Of a stretch of 38,966 nucleotides of DNA, positions 1 to 7,828 are shown in pieces. Below the pieces are notes generated by a model. It did not search any database. It saw only the letters and a program-made list of their open reading frames with translations, and was not told the origin of the DNA. Origin of the DNA: an uncultured Endozoicomonas sp. (GTDB taxonomy: Bacteria; Pseudomonadota; Gammaproteobacteria; Pseudomonadales; Endozoicomonadaceae). The stretch is from the NCBI GenBank assembly GCA_900299555.1, contig OODV01000038.1:1-38966 (forward strand), given 5' to 3'. Numbering within the stretch: position 1 is the first letter of the stretch; every line of letters begins with the position of its first letter. Made by a program: the position numbers and the translations under genes.

Positions 1-28
1 TAGAATCGATGAATGACAAGCCCGTGGG

Positions 29-238
29 TTGTCCCATGCACTGAGACTTGAGATAAACAGTGAGTGGTATCAACGCCTGTTTCATGAGTTCTACAAAGCG
101 GTTATAGGACACCAGGTTCGGGAAATAATCAGACTTATGCGGCGTAATCAGTCGCTGGTAATAATGTTTGAAATTTCGGAAGGCACTCTGATGGAAGTAA
201 ATGATGATGGTCATTATTTCACTGAGCGACAGCTTTGA
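29..238 (+). CDS. Doubtful small ORF, 69 aa
   Basis: A short frame opens after a stop at 14-16 and could start at TTG 29, but no convincing ribosome binding site precedes it. The peptide is soluble and mixed in charge (…WYQRLFHEFYKAVIG…), with no motif, membrane segment or signal peptide that I recognise. It could be a small hypothetical protein, a relic of a larger gene, or chance. The rest of 1-528 holds no better gene, only the two hairpins listed separately. Confidence 0.15.
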   Translation: MSHALRLEINSEWYQRLFHEFYKAVIGHQVREIIRLMRRNQSLVIMFEISEGTLMEVNDDGHYFTERQL

Positions 239-394
239 TAAAACAGGAAGCTTTTTGGTATTACAAATGAGTTGCCTATGCCATTGTGATTCAAAAGTTA
301 TACAGAAATCATCAACGTCACAGAATACACTGACAATAGACACGGGAGCCTCCAGTTCGCTATCTCTGGTTTGGTATCTGAAAGATAGCTAAAT

Positions 395-416
395 GACAGG
401 GGCTCCCTGTCTTTTA
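395..416 (+). terminator. Possible rho-independent terminator
   Basis: GACAGGG (395-401) and CCCTGTC (405-411) form a 7-bp stem with a 3-nt loop, followed by TTTTA. It would end any plus-strand transcript entering from the left edge. Confidence 0.4.
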
Positions 417-457
417 TCATCGAACTCACGTTAAATAAGTCTTTCTATGAGCCTGGG

Positions 458-489
458 GATAGAGTCTGAGTAGCTGCTCAGACTCTATC
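458..489. repeat. Perfect 13-bp inverted repeat, 6-nt loop
   Basis: GATAGAGTCTGAG (458-470) is exactly complementary to CTCAGACTCTATC (477-489). It lies 40 nt beyond the stop codon of the minus-strand C-S lyase gene and could act as a 3'-end hairpin. Neither side has a proper T run, so it is listed as a repeat rather than a terminator. Confidence 0.5.
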
Positions 490-528
490 TGTTTCTTTCA
501 GCAGATCCATGATAAGTCTGGCTGTCTT

Positions 529-1701
529 CTATACACTCAATGCTGTTTTCAGGCGATTCAGCTTTTCTTCCAGAATGCTCTTTGGGCAACCAAGGTTCAG
601 ACGAATAAAGCCACGACCATCCTCACCAAAGCAATACCCCATGCTGGGAATGACACCAGCCGCATGAACTCTCTTTTCCAGATCTTCATCGCTTAACTTC
701 AACATTTGGCAATCAAGCCAGGCAAGGTAAGTGGACTCTTGTGGGCGATACTGAATATGTGGCAATTCGGCTTTGATAAACTGCTCAAGAATACGACTGT
801 TTTCGTGCAGGTAGGCAATGGTTTGATCAACCCATTCAGCACCATCTCGATAGGCTGCCTGGTTGGCTGCCAGACTGAAGGCACTGTAAACATCAATTCC
901 GTATGCCTGAAGCTTGTTTTTCAGCCCGGTTGATTCCTGTTCATTAGGAATCATGGTGTTGGTCAGACGCAGTGAAGGCAGGCCAAAGGTTTTGGTACCG
1001 GCGATACAAACCGCCATTTTCTGCTGGTGTTCTTCTCGGGCTCGAAGGCAGCTGAAGAAACGGTGTTCAGAGAAATCGATATCTGCCCAGATCTCGTCAG
1101 AGATCAGGTAAATGCCGTATTGATGGCAAAGTTCACAGACACGAGTAATTTCCGCCTCAGTCCATACCCGCCCAACCGGATTGTGTGGGTTACAGAAGAT
1201 CATCACTTTGACGCCACTGCGGAATTTACTTTCCAGATCATCAAAGTCGATGGTGTAGTAACCGTTGTCGTTGATCAGCGAAGAAGTGGCGAGTGTTCTC
1301 TGAGTGTTGGTGATGGTTCGGAAAAATGCATGATACACCGGAGTTAATACCAGCACCTGATCACCGGGCTGGCTCCAGCTTTCGACCAGCATAGCGATGG
1401 CAGGCAGGCTGCCGGGTGTTGTGTGAAACCATTCTTTCTGCAGGTGTACCTGATGCCGCTCACGCCACCAATCAGTGAGTGATGAGAAATACTCGTCACT
1501 GCGCTCAGAGTAGCCAAAGATGCCATGATCCAGACGTTCCTGAAGTGGCTTCAGGATAAAGTCCGGTGCCTTGAAATCCCAGTCAGACACCCAGCTTGGC
1601 AGTGCTTCGCCCTTGGGGACACCCAGCCACTTTTCCATATAGTCCCACTTCAGGCAGTCCGTACCATAGCGGTTGATCACAGCATCCAGTTCAGGGTGCA
1701 T
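529..1701 (-). CDS. PatB/MalY-family PLP-dependent C-S lyase
   Basis: A 390-aa fold-type I PLP enzyme, the same size as E. coli MalY. Visible motifs are the SDEIW(A)D element near 201-207 for the cofactor pyridine ring, the Schiff-base lysine in AGTKTFGLPSL (about K237), CNPHNPVGRVW (170-180), and the carboxylate-binding arginine in GFIRLNLGCP near the C-terminus. This family cleaves C-S bonds of cystathionine, cysteine or S-conjugates (cystathionine beta-lyase or cysteine desulfhydrase activity); the substrate here cannot be read from sequence. The ATG is preceded by GAGG at a good distance. It lies downstream of the nhaC-type gene on the same strand, but a hairpin terminator sits between them, so co-expression would need readthrough. 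The neighbouring divergent LacI-type gene recalls E. coli malI-malXY. Family call secure, substrate unknown. Confidence 0.93.
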   Translation of the reverse strand: MHPELDAVINRYGTDCLKWDYMEKWLGVPKGEALPSWVSDWDFKAPDFILKPLQERLDHGIFGYSERSDEYFSSLTDWWRERHQVHLQKEWFHTTPGSLPAIAMLVESWSQPGDQVLVLTPVYHAFFRTITNTQRTLATSSLINDNGYYTIDFDDLESKFRSGVKVMIFCNPHNPVGRVWTEAEITRVCELCHQYGIYLISDEIWADIDFSEHRFFSCLRAREEHQQKMAVCIAGTKTFGLPSLRLTNTMIPNEQESTGLKNKLQAYGIDVYSAFSLAANQAAYRDGAEWVDQTIAYLHENSRILEQFIKAELPHIQYRPQESTYLAWLDCQMLKLSDEDLEKRVHAAGVIPSMGYCFGEDGRGFIRLNLGCPKSILEEKLNRLKTALSV

Positions 1702-1718
1702 AAATATACCTCAGTAAG

Positions 1719-1738
1719 AAAGCCCCTGCGGGGGCTTT
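1719..1738 (-). terminator. Hairpin terminator between nhaC and the C-S lyase
   Basis: AAAGCCCC (1719-1726) pairs with GGGGCTTT (1731-1738) around a 4-nt loop. Read on the minus strand it directly follows the nhaC stop and is followed by CTT. It sits just ahead of the C-S lyase ribosome binding site, so it probably attenuates rather than blocks readthrough. Confidence 0.6.
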
Positions 1739-1755
1739 CCTTTCACTAGCAATTG

Positions 1756-3213
1756 TTAAGCGGTAGCGGGGTTGGCTTTCAAACCTGGCTCTTTGGCATC
1801 GTTGTTAAGTCTGGCGATACCGATATTCATGGTGGCCAGAATCATGGCAAAGATCACGCCAGCGTAGTTCTGGATAGCCCATGGCAGGTAATCCAGGGTC
1901 GATACACCCAGTGTGGCGGCCATGAACACACCGGCGTTTGTCCACGGGACCAGAGGCTCAATAACGGTTCCGGCATCTTCAATGGTACGGGACAGGTTTT
2001 TGGCATCCAGTCCCATGCGCTTATAAGTATCACGAAGCAGTTCAGAAGGAATCAGTAGAGCCAGCTTGCCATCAGATGTTGTACATACCACGGTAAAGGT
2101 GGTGGCAATGGTTGTAGCAATCAGGCTGGCGGTGCCTTTGATGCCTTTTGCCAGCATGCCTACCATAACCTTCAGGCCACCGGTCAGTGCCAGGGTACCG
2201 GCGAATGAAAAGGCGCAGAACACCAGCAGAACCATGCCCATCATGGAGAACAGACCGCCGCGGTTTACCAGAGTCATAACATCGCTGATGACGGTGATAT
2301 TGCCTAGACCCGCATCAGCAAACATGCTGCTGTTGAAGCCGTTCAGCATGGCGCTGAGTGCCGTTGCCAGACCGAAGCCCTGAATTGCAACCGCATTGAT
2401 AATACCAACGACAATGGCCGCGGTCATCAGAGGGATGGTTGGCAGCTTGCGGATGGCACCCCACAGGATAATAACCGGTGGCAGCAGCAGGAAAATATTC
2501 AGGGTAAAGAGCTGATCCAGGTTGGCCAGAATATGAATTACCTTTTCCGGGGTTTCTGAAGAAACAGCGCTGGTGCCTGAGAAGAAGAACACCGTTGCTG
2601 CCAGGATAAATGCAGGCAGTGTCGTCCACAGCATGTGCTGAATGTGAGAGTAAAGGTCCGTTCCTGCAACGACCGGGGCAAAGTTGGTACTGTCCGACAG
2701 CGGCGAAATCTTGTCACCAAAATAAGCACCGGAAACCACAGCACCAGCAACCGCAGCAAGGTTGGCATCCATTCCAGCGGCAACCCCCATCAGGGCAACA
2801 CCGACGGTACCTGCAGAACCCCAGGAGGTGCCGGTGCAGAGAGAGACCAGACAGGTAACGAGGAAGGATGTCAGCAGAAGGTATTCCGGGCTGATAATTT
2901 TCAGACCGTAATACACCAGCATGGGGATAGTACCGCCAATCATCCAGCTGCCAATCAGGCCACCAACCAGCACCAGAATGAAAACCGCTGGCAGTGTTTT
3001 TGCCAGTCGTTCAACAATGGCTTCCTGAATTTCATCCCAGCTGTAACCCTGTTTCCAGGCAACACCGGCAGCAATAATGGCAGAAGTGAGCAGCAGTGCT
3101 TCAATAGGCAGCCCGTAAACACCATAGCCAACCATCAGCAACAGCAGCATGGAAAATATGGGAACAAGGGCCAGGCCCGCAGAGGTTTCTTTAACCGTTT
3201 GTGAAGTACTCAT
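1756..3213 (-). CDS. nhaC: NhaC-family Na+/H+ antiporter-type permease
   Basis: A 485-aa polytopic inner-membrane protein with about 11-12 hydrophobic helices. It carries NhaC-superfamily signatures: the GTSWGSAGTVGVALMG segment, GAYFGDKISPLSDSTNFAP near residues 160-180, and the conserved ...VPWTNAGVFMAATLGV... stretch near the C-terminus. Members exchange Na+ or H+ for each other or for organic solutes (malate/lactate in MleN, methionine in MetT), so the true substrate may not be just Na+. Coupling to a C-S lyase makes a sulfur-containing amino-acid substrate possible (inference). The start codon lies inside one copy of a TGTAATTTACA motif. A TATGAT -10 overlaps a GATGCGCGCATC palindrome 38-47 nt upstream, pointing to repression by the divergent LacI protein. 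Confidence 0.88.
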   Translation of the reverse strand: MSTSQTVKETSAGLALVPIFSMLLLLMVGYGVYGLPIEALLLTSAIIAAGVAWKQGYSWDEIQEAIVERLAKTLPAVFILVLVGGLIGSWMIGGTIPMLVYYGLKIISPEYLLLTSFLVTCLVSLCTGTSWGSAGTVGVALMGVAAGMDANLAAVAGAVVSGAYFGDKISPLSDSTNFAPVVAGTDLYSHIQHMLWTTLPAFILAATVFFFSGTSAVSSETPEKVIHILANLDQLFTLNIFLLLPPVIILWGAIRKLPTIPLMTAAIVVGIINAVAIQGFGLATALSAMLNGFNSSMFADAGLGNITVISDVMTLVNRGGLFSMMGMVLLVFCAFSFAGTLALTGGLKVMVGMLAKGIKGTASLIATTIATTFTVVCTTSDGKLALLIPSELLRDTYKRMGLDAKNLSRTIEDAGTVIEPLVPWTNAGVFMAATLGVSTLDYLPWAIQNYAGVIFAMILATMNIGIARLNNDAKEPGLKANPATA

Positions 3214-3223
3214 GTAATTTACA
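3212..3223. promoter_or_regulatory. Candidate LacI-type operator, copy 1
   Basis: ATGTAATTTACA contains a 5+1+5 palindrome (TGTAA-T-TTACA) and overlaps the nhaC start codon. The same 12 bases recur at 3321-3332 in front of the lacI-type gene. The site is inferred, not experimentally known. Confidence 0.45.
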
Positions 3224-3247
3224 CCGCCAGATGATCACTATTTCACA

Positions 3248-3262
3248 GATGCGCGCATCATA
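3248..3262 (-). promoter_or_regulatory. nhaC -10 element overlapping a 12-bp palindrome
   Basis: The minus strand reads TATGAT (3257-3262), which runs directly into the perfect palindrome GATGCGCGCATC (3248-3259). A repressor bound here would cover the transcription start. The -35 region is weak. Confidence 0.4.
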
Positions 3263-3320
3263 TTCGCATTGTTGATCCCGTTTTGTGATGTAAATAAATG
3301 AAAGAATGTGATGGGATTTG

Positions 3321-3333
3321 ATGTAATTTACAT
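3321..3333. promoter_or_regulatory. Candidate LacI-type operator, copy 2
   Basis: ATGTAATTTACAT, identical over 12 bases to the copy at 3212-3223, ends 20 nt before the ATG of the LacI-type gene. This suits autoregulation together with control of the divergent nhaC gene. A related half-site, GATGTAAATAAATG, lies at 3287-3300. Confidence 0.45.
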
Positions 3334-3353
3334 AAGAAGTAGAGAGTATCTCC

Positions 3354-4370
3354 ATGTCGACCATTAACGATGTTGCGAAAGCCGCCGGTGTTTCAACCGC
3401 TACGGTGTCCCGGGTCATCAACCGTTCCCCCAGTGTTCTGCCAGAAACCATTGCCCGTGTTGAACAGGCTATGATGCAGGTGGGTTATCAAACGAAAGAT
3501 AATCGTCGTTTGTCCATAAACCAGGGCGGAGATACGATTGGACTGATCCTTAGTAACTTCAATTCACCATTCTTTGGTTTGCTGGCTCAGGGCGTAGAGA
3601 AAGTGGCCCGGAAATATGGCCGTAAGTTAATTGTTGCCAGTGGCCAGTACGATCCTGAGCTGGAAGAGGAAGCACTGGACTATCTGTTGAACAAAGGCTG
3701 TCGCAATATTGTGATGCACAGTAAAGCGATGAATGACGATCAGTTAATACGGATTGCCAGCAAGCTCCCCGGGTTTGTCATCGTTAACCGCTATGTGCCG
3801 GGTATGGAAGAGCAGTGCGTCTGGCTGGAGAACCGCAAGGGCACGTATCTGGCTACCAAGCATTTACTGGATCATGGTCATCGCAACATCGCGTATATCA
3901 GCTGTGAACTTGAGATTGACGATAAGGCGGAACGCTTTTTCGGGTATCAGAGGGCCCTGGAGGAGGCTGGAATTAGCGTGAATCCTGACTGGGTTGAAGA
4001 AGTACCTTTTGGTGAGCATGGTGGTGCGTTGGCTGCAACCAACTTGCTAAATAAAGGACTTCCAGTGACTGCTCTGGTCGCTTACAACGATTTCTTTGCT
4101 GCTGCAGCTATTCAGGTATTTGCTGATCACGACATTTCAGTACCGGGCAGATTATCTGTTGTGGGTTTTGATGATGTTCTGCCCCAGTGTTACTTCACCC
4201 CAAGACTGACCACGGTTCGCAGCCCGATTGAGAGCATGGCGATTAATGCTGCAAGGCTGTGTGTGGAAGGTCCTGAGAGTGGTGTATCAACACGTTTTCA
4301 GCCATTGCTGGTGCGACGGGACTCTGTGGTTAATGTAGAGGCAGTTCAGCAAGGTAAAAATGAACATTAA
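3354..4370 (+). CDS. LacI/GalR-family transcriptional regulator
   Basis: A 338-aa protein of normal family length. The N-terminal helix-turn-helix is TINDVAKAAGVSTATVSRVIN (residues 3-23), followed by the hinge region. A periplasmic-binding-protein-like effector domain runs from about residue 60 (GGDTIGLILSNFNSPFF) to about 330, including the typical ...VVGFDDV... strand near 270 and TTVRSPIESM near 290. The effector is likely a small metabolite that cannot be named. It is divergent from nhaC and the C-S lyase gene, with two identical operator-like motifs in the 140-bp intergenic region, so it very probably represses that divergent unit and itself. The arrangement parallels E. coli malI beside malXY, but the transporter there is a PTS protein. 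Confidence 0.92.
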   Translation: MSTINDVAKAAGVSTATVSRVINRSPSVLPETIARVEQAMMQVGYQTKDNRRLSINQGGDTIGLILSNFNSPFFGLLAQGVEKVARKYGRKLIVASGQYDPELEEEALDYLLNKGCRNIVMHSKAMNDDQLIRIASKLPGFVIVNRYVPGMEEQCVWLENRKGTYLATKHLLDHGHRNIAYISCELEIDDKAERFFGYQRALEEAGISVNPDWVEEVPFGEHGGALAATNLLNKGLPVTALVAYNDFFAAAAIQVFADHDISVPGRLSVVGFDDVLPQCYFTPRLTTVRSPIESMAINAARLCVEGPESGVSTRFQPLLVRRDSVVNVEAVQQGKNEH

Positions 4371-4493
4371 ATAAACCGCATCAGATTCAGTTTCATTATG
4401 AGTTAATAATGCGGTCTTGGAACCAATGGTCTGAGTTCAGGTCTCTCTATCGTGATTTTTTATAAGACTTATCCATCACCTGAGAGGTTAATA

Positions 4494-5426
4494 ATGCCTG
4501 TCCAAATGCCTGTTACTTCAGTACCACCTTCTGTAATGGGTGAGGCAATAGAAAATAGTCAAGATAATGCAGTAAAGATTCAGAGCCTAGGCAAAGTTTC
4601 TATCGTGGGTGTTGAGCGATGTCTCTTCTCATCTACATCCATATTGGAACCATTATCATATCGAGCAGTTTACCTGGATCGTTTAGTCGCAATCAATAAA
4701 CGAGTATCCAGCTATTTTTTTCGGAAGTGTATGCAAGATTCTCAGCCAGAGAATATGCAATGTATTCTTCAATTGATGGTAAAAAATGGCATGGCTTTTA
4801 AGTCTCATGATCAGGAATCGTTCATAAAAACTGCTGTTTCCAAAAATGATATTGAGATTGTAAAAGCACTTTTGACCCTGGAAGCAGATGAGGGTGAAAG
4901 TTTGGATGATAGTGATAATTTTGTGTGCGTTCGAACAGCGGTTAAAAGAGGTTATTTAGAAGCTTTGAAACTGCTTGTTAAGCATGGTGTTGCTTTGAAT
5001 GGAGGCTCTTTCTGGAATTGTGGTGATCTAATTAAAGATGCTCTCAATTCAGGAAAGAACCGAGCTGAGATGATTCAATTTCTTCTTGAGCAAAATATCG
5101 TTTCATATGAGTCGGGATCACCTGATGATGGGCCTGTAACCCAAAAGGATATTCAAAATGTACGGCGAGATGCTTTTCGAGATGCATTGGAAGCAAAGTG
5201 CGATGTTCCTACCCTCTGTCTCATGCTGGTAGAATGCCGCCCTGATAGTGTCGATGAACTGGATAAAGAAGAGTGTATTAGGGTATATGAGAGCGGATTT
5301 GACTTGGAATGGTCGAATGCAGGGGAAGGTTGTAACGCCTCGTTGAATCTTAAAGAGATGCTCAAAAATGTTGTTAATGAGGCGCATGAGAAAGCTAAAG
5401 ATGATCGATGGATGCTGCAGTTTTGA
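4494..5426 (+). CDS. Ankyrin-repeat-like protein
   Basis: I chose ATG 4494 (310 aa) because GAGAGG lies at good spacing before it; an upstream GTG at 4452 would add 14 residues with no visible binding site. The middle of the protein shows two or three degenerate ankyrin units: ...FIKTAVSKNDIEIVKALLTLEAD..., ...VRTAVKRGYLEALKLLVKHGVALN... and ...DALNSGKNRAEMIQFLLEQNIV.... There is no signal peptide or membrane helix. Ankyrin repeats mediate protein-protein contact and are common in proteins of host-associated bacteria, so an effector or scaffold role is possible but unproven. The gene is monocistronic, between a LacI-type gene and the convergent TRAP operon, and looks more AT-rich than its neighbours, as accessory genes often are. 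Confidence 0.7.
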   Translation: MPVQMPVTSVPPSVMGEAIENSQDNAVKIQSLGKVSIVGVERCLFSSTSILEPLSYRAVYLDRLVAINKRVSSYFFRKCMQDSQPENMQCILQLMVKNGMAFKSHDQESFIKTAVSKNDIEIVKALLTLEADEGESLDDSDNFVCVRTAVKRGYLEALKLLVKHGVALNGGSFWNCGDLIKDALNSGKNRAEMIQFLLEQNIVSYESGSPDDGPVTQKDIQNVRRDAFRDALEAKCDVPTLCLMLVECRPDSVDELDKEECIRVYESGFDLEWSNAGEGCNASLNLKEMLKNVVNEAHEKAKDDRWMLQF

Positions 5427-5459
5427 TCTTCAACGCCTCAATTACATATTATTTGAGTT

Positions 5460-5502
5460 ACCAAAGAGGGCATTATGATGGTTTTTATCTGTTCTCTTTG
5501 GT
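5460..5502. terminator. Possible bidirectional hairpin between convergent genes
   Basis: ACCAAAGAG (5460-5468) pairs exactly with CTCTTTGGT (5494-5502) across a 25-nt loop, between the ankyrin gene and the convergent dctM-type gene. The long loop and lack of a T run make termination uncertain. Confidence 0.35.
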
Positions 5503-5544
5503 GCTCTTCAACATGATAAATCATTCATTCTGCTTCAGGCCGTA

Positions 5545-6921
5545 TTAGCCATATATCTTATCGGGTAACCAGGTTGCCAACTCTGGCCACATAGCTAATG
5601 CACACAAGACCATTAGCTGTATGATGATAAATGGAATCACTCCTTTATAAATATCAGAGGTTGCTAATTCCGGTGGTGCAACACCACGTAGATAGAACAG
5701 AGCAAAACCGAAAGGCGGTGTCAGGAAAGAGGTTTGCAGATTGACCGCAATCATAATCCCCAACCAAACTGGATCCAGCCCCATAGCCAGCAGCACCGGT
5801 GCAACCATGGGCACGACGACAAAAGTGATCTCAATAAAGTCGAGAATAAAGCCCAGTAGAAACATCACCAGCATCACTATCAATACGGCAGTTATTACTC
5901 CGCCGGGCATGGCCTCAAAATAACTGTGAATCAGCTCTTCCCCATTAAAGCCTCGAAACACCAGGGAAAAGATGGAGGCTCCAATTAGGATCAGGAAGAC
6001 CATACAGGTGACCTGTGTCGTTGATCGAACTATTTCTCTCAATGTTTTGATACTGAGCTGTCTGCGTAGAATCGCCAGCAGTATAGCGCCCACTGCACCG
6101 ACACTGGCTGCTTCTGTCGGCGTTGCAGCTCCCGCCAGTATTGAGCCAAGAACAGCGACAATCAACAACAGAGGTGGTAACAGACTGAACAAGAGAGAGC
6201 TGTTACTGCTCATGGCTTCCAAGTCATCATCAGTCAGTGCTGGTGCAGCATCAGGTTTGACCCGGGCAACAATGATCAGATAAACGACATAACAAAAAAC
6301 CAGCAGTAGGCCGGGAATGATGGCTCCGACAAACAGATCACCAACTGAAACCGTATCCGGTGAAAAGATGCCCATTTTGATCTGCGATTGCTGGTATGCA
6401 CTGGATAAGACGTCGCCCAGCAGAACCAGGGCAATGGAGGGAGGAATGATCTGCCCAAGGCTACCCGTTGCACAGATAGTTCCGGTCGCCAGCGCGGGGG
6501 AATATCCCCGACGCAGCATGGTTGGCAGAGATAACAGCCCCATGGTGACGACTGTGGCTCCGACTATTCCGGTACTGGCGGCCAGCAGCATGCCAACAAC
6601 GGTGACCGAGAGGCCAAGCCCTCCCCGGGTTTTACCAAACAGCCGGGCCATGCTTTCCAGAAGGCTTTCTGCCACTTTGGATTTTTCCAGCATCACCCCC
6701 ATAAATACAAACAGTGGGACAGCGATCAGCGTCTGGTTGGTGATGACACCAAACAGCCGGCTGGGCAGGGCATTTATTAACGAGAGATCAAATACGCCAA
6801 ACAGCGATCCAGCTCCGGCAAACAGCAAGGCTGTCCCTGCCAGTGAGAACGCCACGGGATAACCAGCCAGCAGTATGAGGCAGACGGTGGCAAACATCAA
6901 AAAAGGAATGGCATCCATCAT
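5545..6921 (-). CDS. TRAP transporter large permease (DctM type)
   Basis: A 458-aa inner-membrane protein with about 12 helices, matching the large subunit of tripartite ATP-independent periplasmic transporters. Family features are the YPVAFSLAG start, PSRLFGVITNQTLIAVPLFVFMGVMLEKS, the GATVVTMGLLSLPTML and GTICATGSLGQIIPPSI segments, and a C-terminal ...QTSFLTPPFGFALFYLRGVAP.... It resembles the subgroup annotated for mannitol or chloroaromatic compounds, but that label does not fix the substrate. The start codon overlaps the stop of the small subunit in an ATGA, so the two are translationally coupled. No periplasmic binding protein gene is adjacent. Confidence 0.92.
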   Translation of the reverse strand: MMDAIPFLMFATVCLILLAGYPVAFSLAGTALLFAGAGSLFGVFDLSLINALPSRLFGVITNQTLIAVPLFVFMGVMLEKSKVAESLLESMARLFGKTRGGLGLSVTVVGMLLAASTGIVGATVVTMGLLSLPTMLRRGYSPALATGTICATGSLGQIIPPSIALVLLGDVLSSAYQQSQIKMGIFSPDTVSVGDLFVGAIIPGLLLVFCYVVYLIIVARVKPDAAPALTDDDLEAMSSNSSLLFSLLPPLLLIVAVLGSILAGAATPTEAASVGAVGAILLAILRRQLSIKTLREIVRSTTQVTCMVFLILIGASIFSLVFRGFNGEELIHSYFEAMPGGVITAVLIVMLVMFLLGFILDFIEITFVVVPMVAPVLLAMGLDPVWLGIMIAVNLQTSFLTPPFGFALFYLRGVAPPELATSDIYKGVIPFIIIQLMVLCALAMWPELATWLPDKIYG

Positions 6922-7460
6922 GATCTGTTCTCCTGACTGACTTCATTACCGGTAAGGATCATCAGGGAACGCATCAGTTCAACAATGCCCTGAAGCAGAA
7001 GGGTAACCACCATCACAAGGAGAAGACTTTTCAGTAGATAGATAAAAGGCAGCCCTCCGGGATCCGGAGATCGTTCCAGAATGTGCCAGGAGCGCGCGAT
7101 ATAATCCCAGCTCATCACGCCAATAAACAGACAGACCGGTATCAGCATGAAAACCGTGCCCAGGCTGTTAACCAGTGCCTGCTTTTTGGGGCTCATGGCT
7201 CGATAGAAAACATCAACCCGGACATGGCCATTGTGCTTGAGTGTGTAGGCGCTGGCTCCCAGAAAGACCATTGAGTGCAGATACATGGCGGATTCCTGCA
7301 TGGCGATGGAGCCGATATTTAACAGGTAGCGCAGAACCACTACGGTACAGACGACAAATACCAGCAGTAATGTCAGCCAGCTGATTAATCTTCCTGTACG
7401 TTCTGTGAATTGGTCGATAGCGGCTACTACCGACCTGACGTATTTCCAGGCGGGATTCAT
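6918..7460 (-). CDS. TRAP transporter small permease (DctQ type)
   Basis: A 180-aa protein with four hydrophobic helices (about 27-48, 60-80, 98-120 and 140-165), typical of the small TRAP membrane subunit that pairs with the large permease. It contains the usual RYLLNIGSIAMQESAMYLH and HVRVDVFYRAM elements. The ATG is preceded by a G-rich GGGGGA site. It is first in a two-gene minus-strand operon, with a 4-bp overlap to the large subunit. The solute-binding (DctP-type) subunit is absent from this window; the upstream neighbour is the divergent pstS. Confidence 0.88.
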   Translation of the reverse strand: MNPAWKYVRSVVAAIDQFTERTGRLISWLTLLLVFVVCTVVVLRYLLNIGSIAMQESAMYLHSMVFLGASAYTLKHNGHVRVDVFYRAMSPKKQALVNSLGTVFMLIPVCLFIGVMSWDYIARSWHILERSPDPGGLPFIYLLKSLLLVMVVTLLLQGIVELMRSLMILTGNEVSQENRS

Positions 7461-7680
7461 ACTGTCTTTCCCCCGGCAGCCAGAACACTCGATACTGGCT
7501 ACTTGTTATTATCATTATTTTTGTTCAACGCTTCTGATTTATTGTTGGTGTTATAGAATGTCTTGATCAAAAAAACTGCAGTAAACAGAAGGCGTTAAGC
7601 GAAGCTATTATAGGCTGTCCAGTGATGGTGGATCAATTTGACCATCTCTCCGCATGTTTTTTATCCAGATAATTCTTCTG

Positions 7681-7714
7681 TCTTCACAGAATTGTCATAT
7701 TCGCGCTCTATATT
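7681..7714 (+). promoter_or_regulatory. Candidate Pho box and -10 of pstS
   Basis: TCTTCAC-AGAA-TTGTCAT (7681-7698) is a pair of 7-mers with 11-bp spacing, followed after 10 nt by TATATT (7709-7714). It aligns gap-free with the better box upstream of pstC, sharing TTCAC/GTCAC, TGTCATATT and the -10 spacing. The first repeat is degenerate. It is the main content of the 365-bp gap 7461-7825, which otherwise holds only the divergent TRAP promoter region. Confidence 0.55.
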
Positions 7715-7828
7715 TGGTTTCCAGAAGTCAAGCAAGGAGGCTCACGCCTCAGATCAATCTTTGATAGCCCTGAATTATTAGAAGGTGCTGTTAATCGAAC
7801 AGGGCGTGCCAAGCCTGGAGAGCAAATG

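Noticed and set aside
201..392. 63-codon frame at the left edge
   Set aside because: Overlaps another doubtful frame, has no ribosome binding site and no protein-like features.
2635..3204. Long plus-strand frame (189 codons) opposite nhaC
   Set aside because: Antisense shadow of a clear membrane-protein gene; rich in Gln, Asn and His as expected from reading hydrophobic codons backwards.
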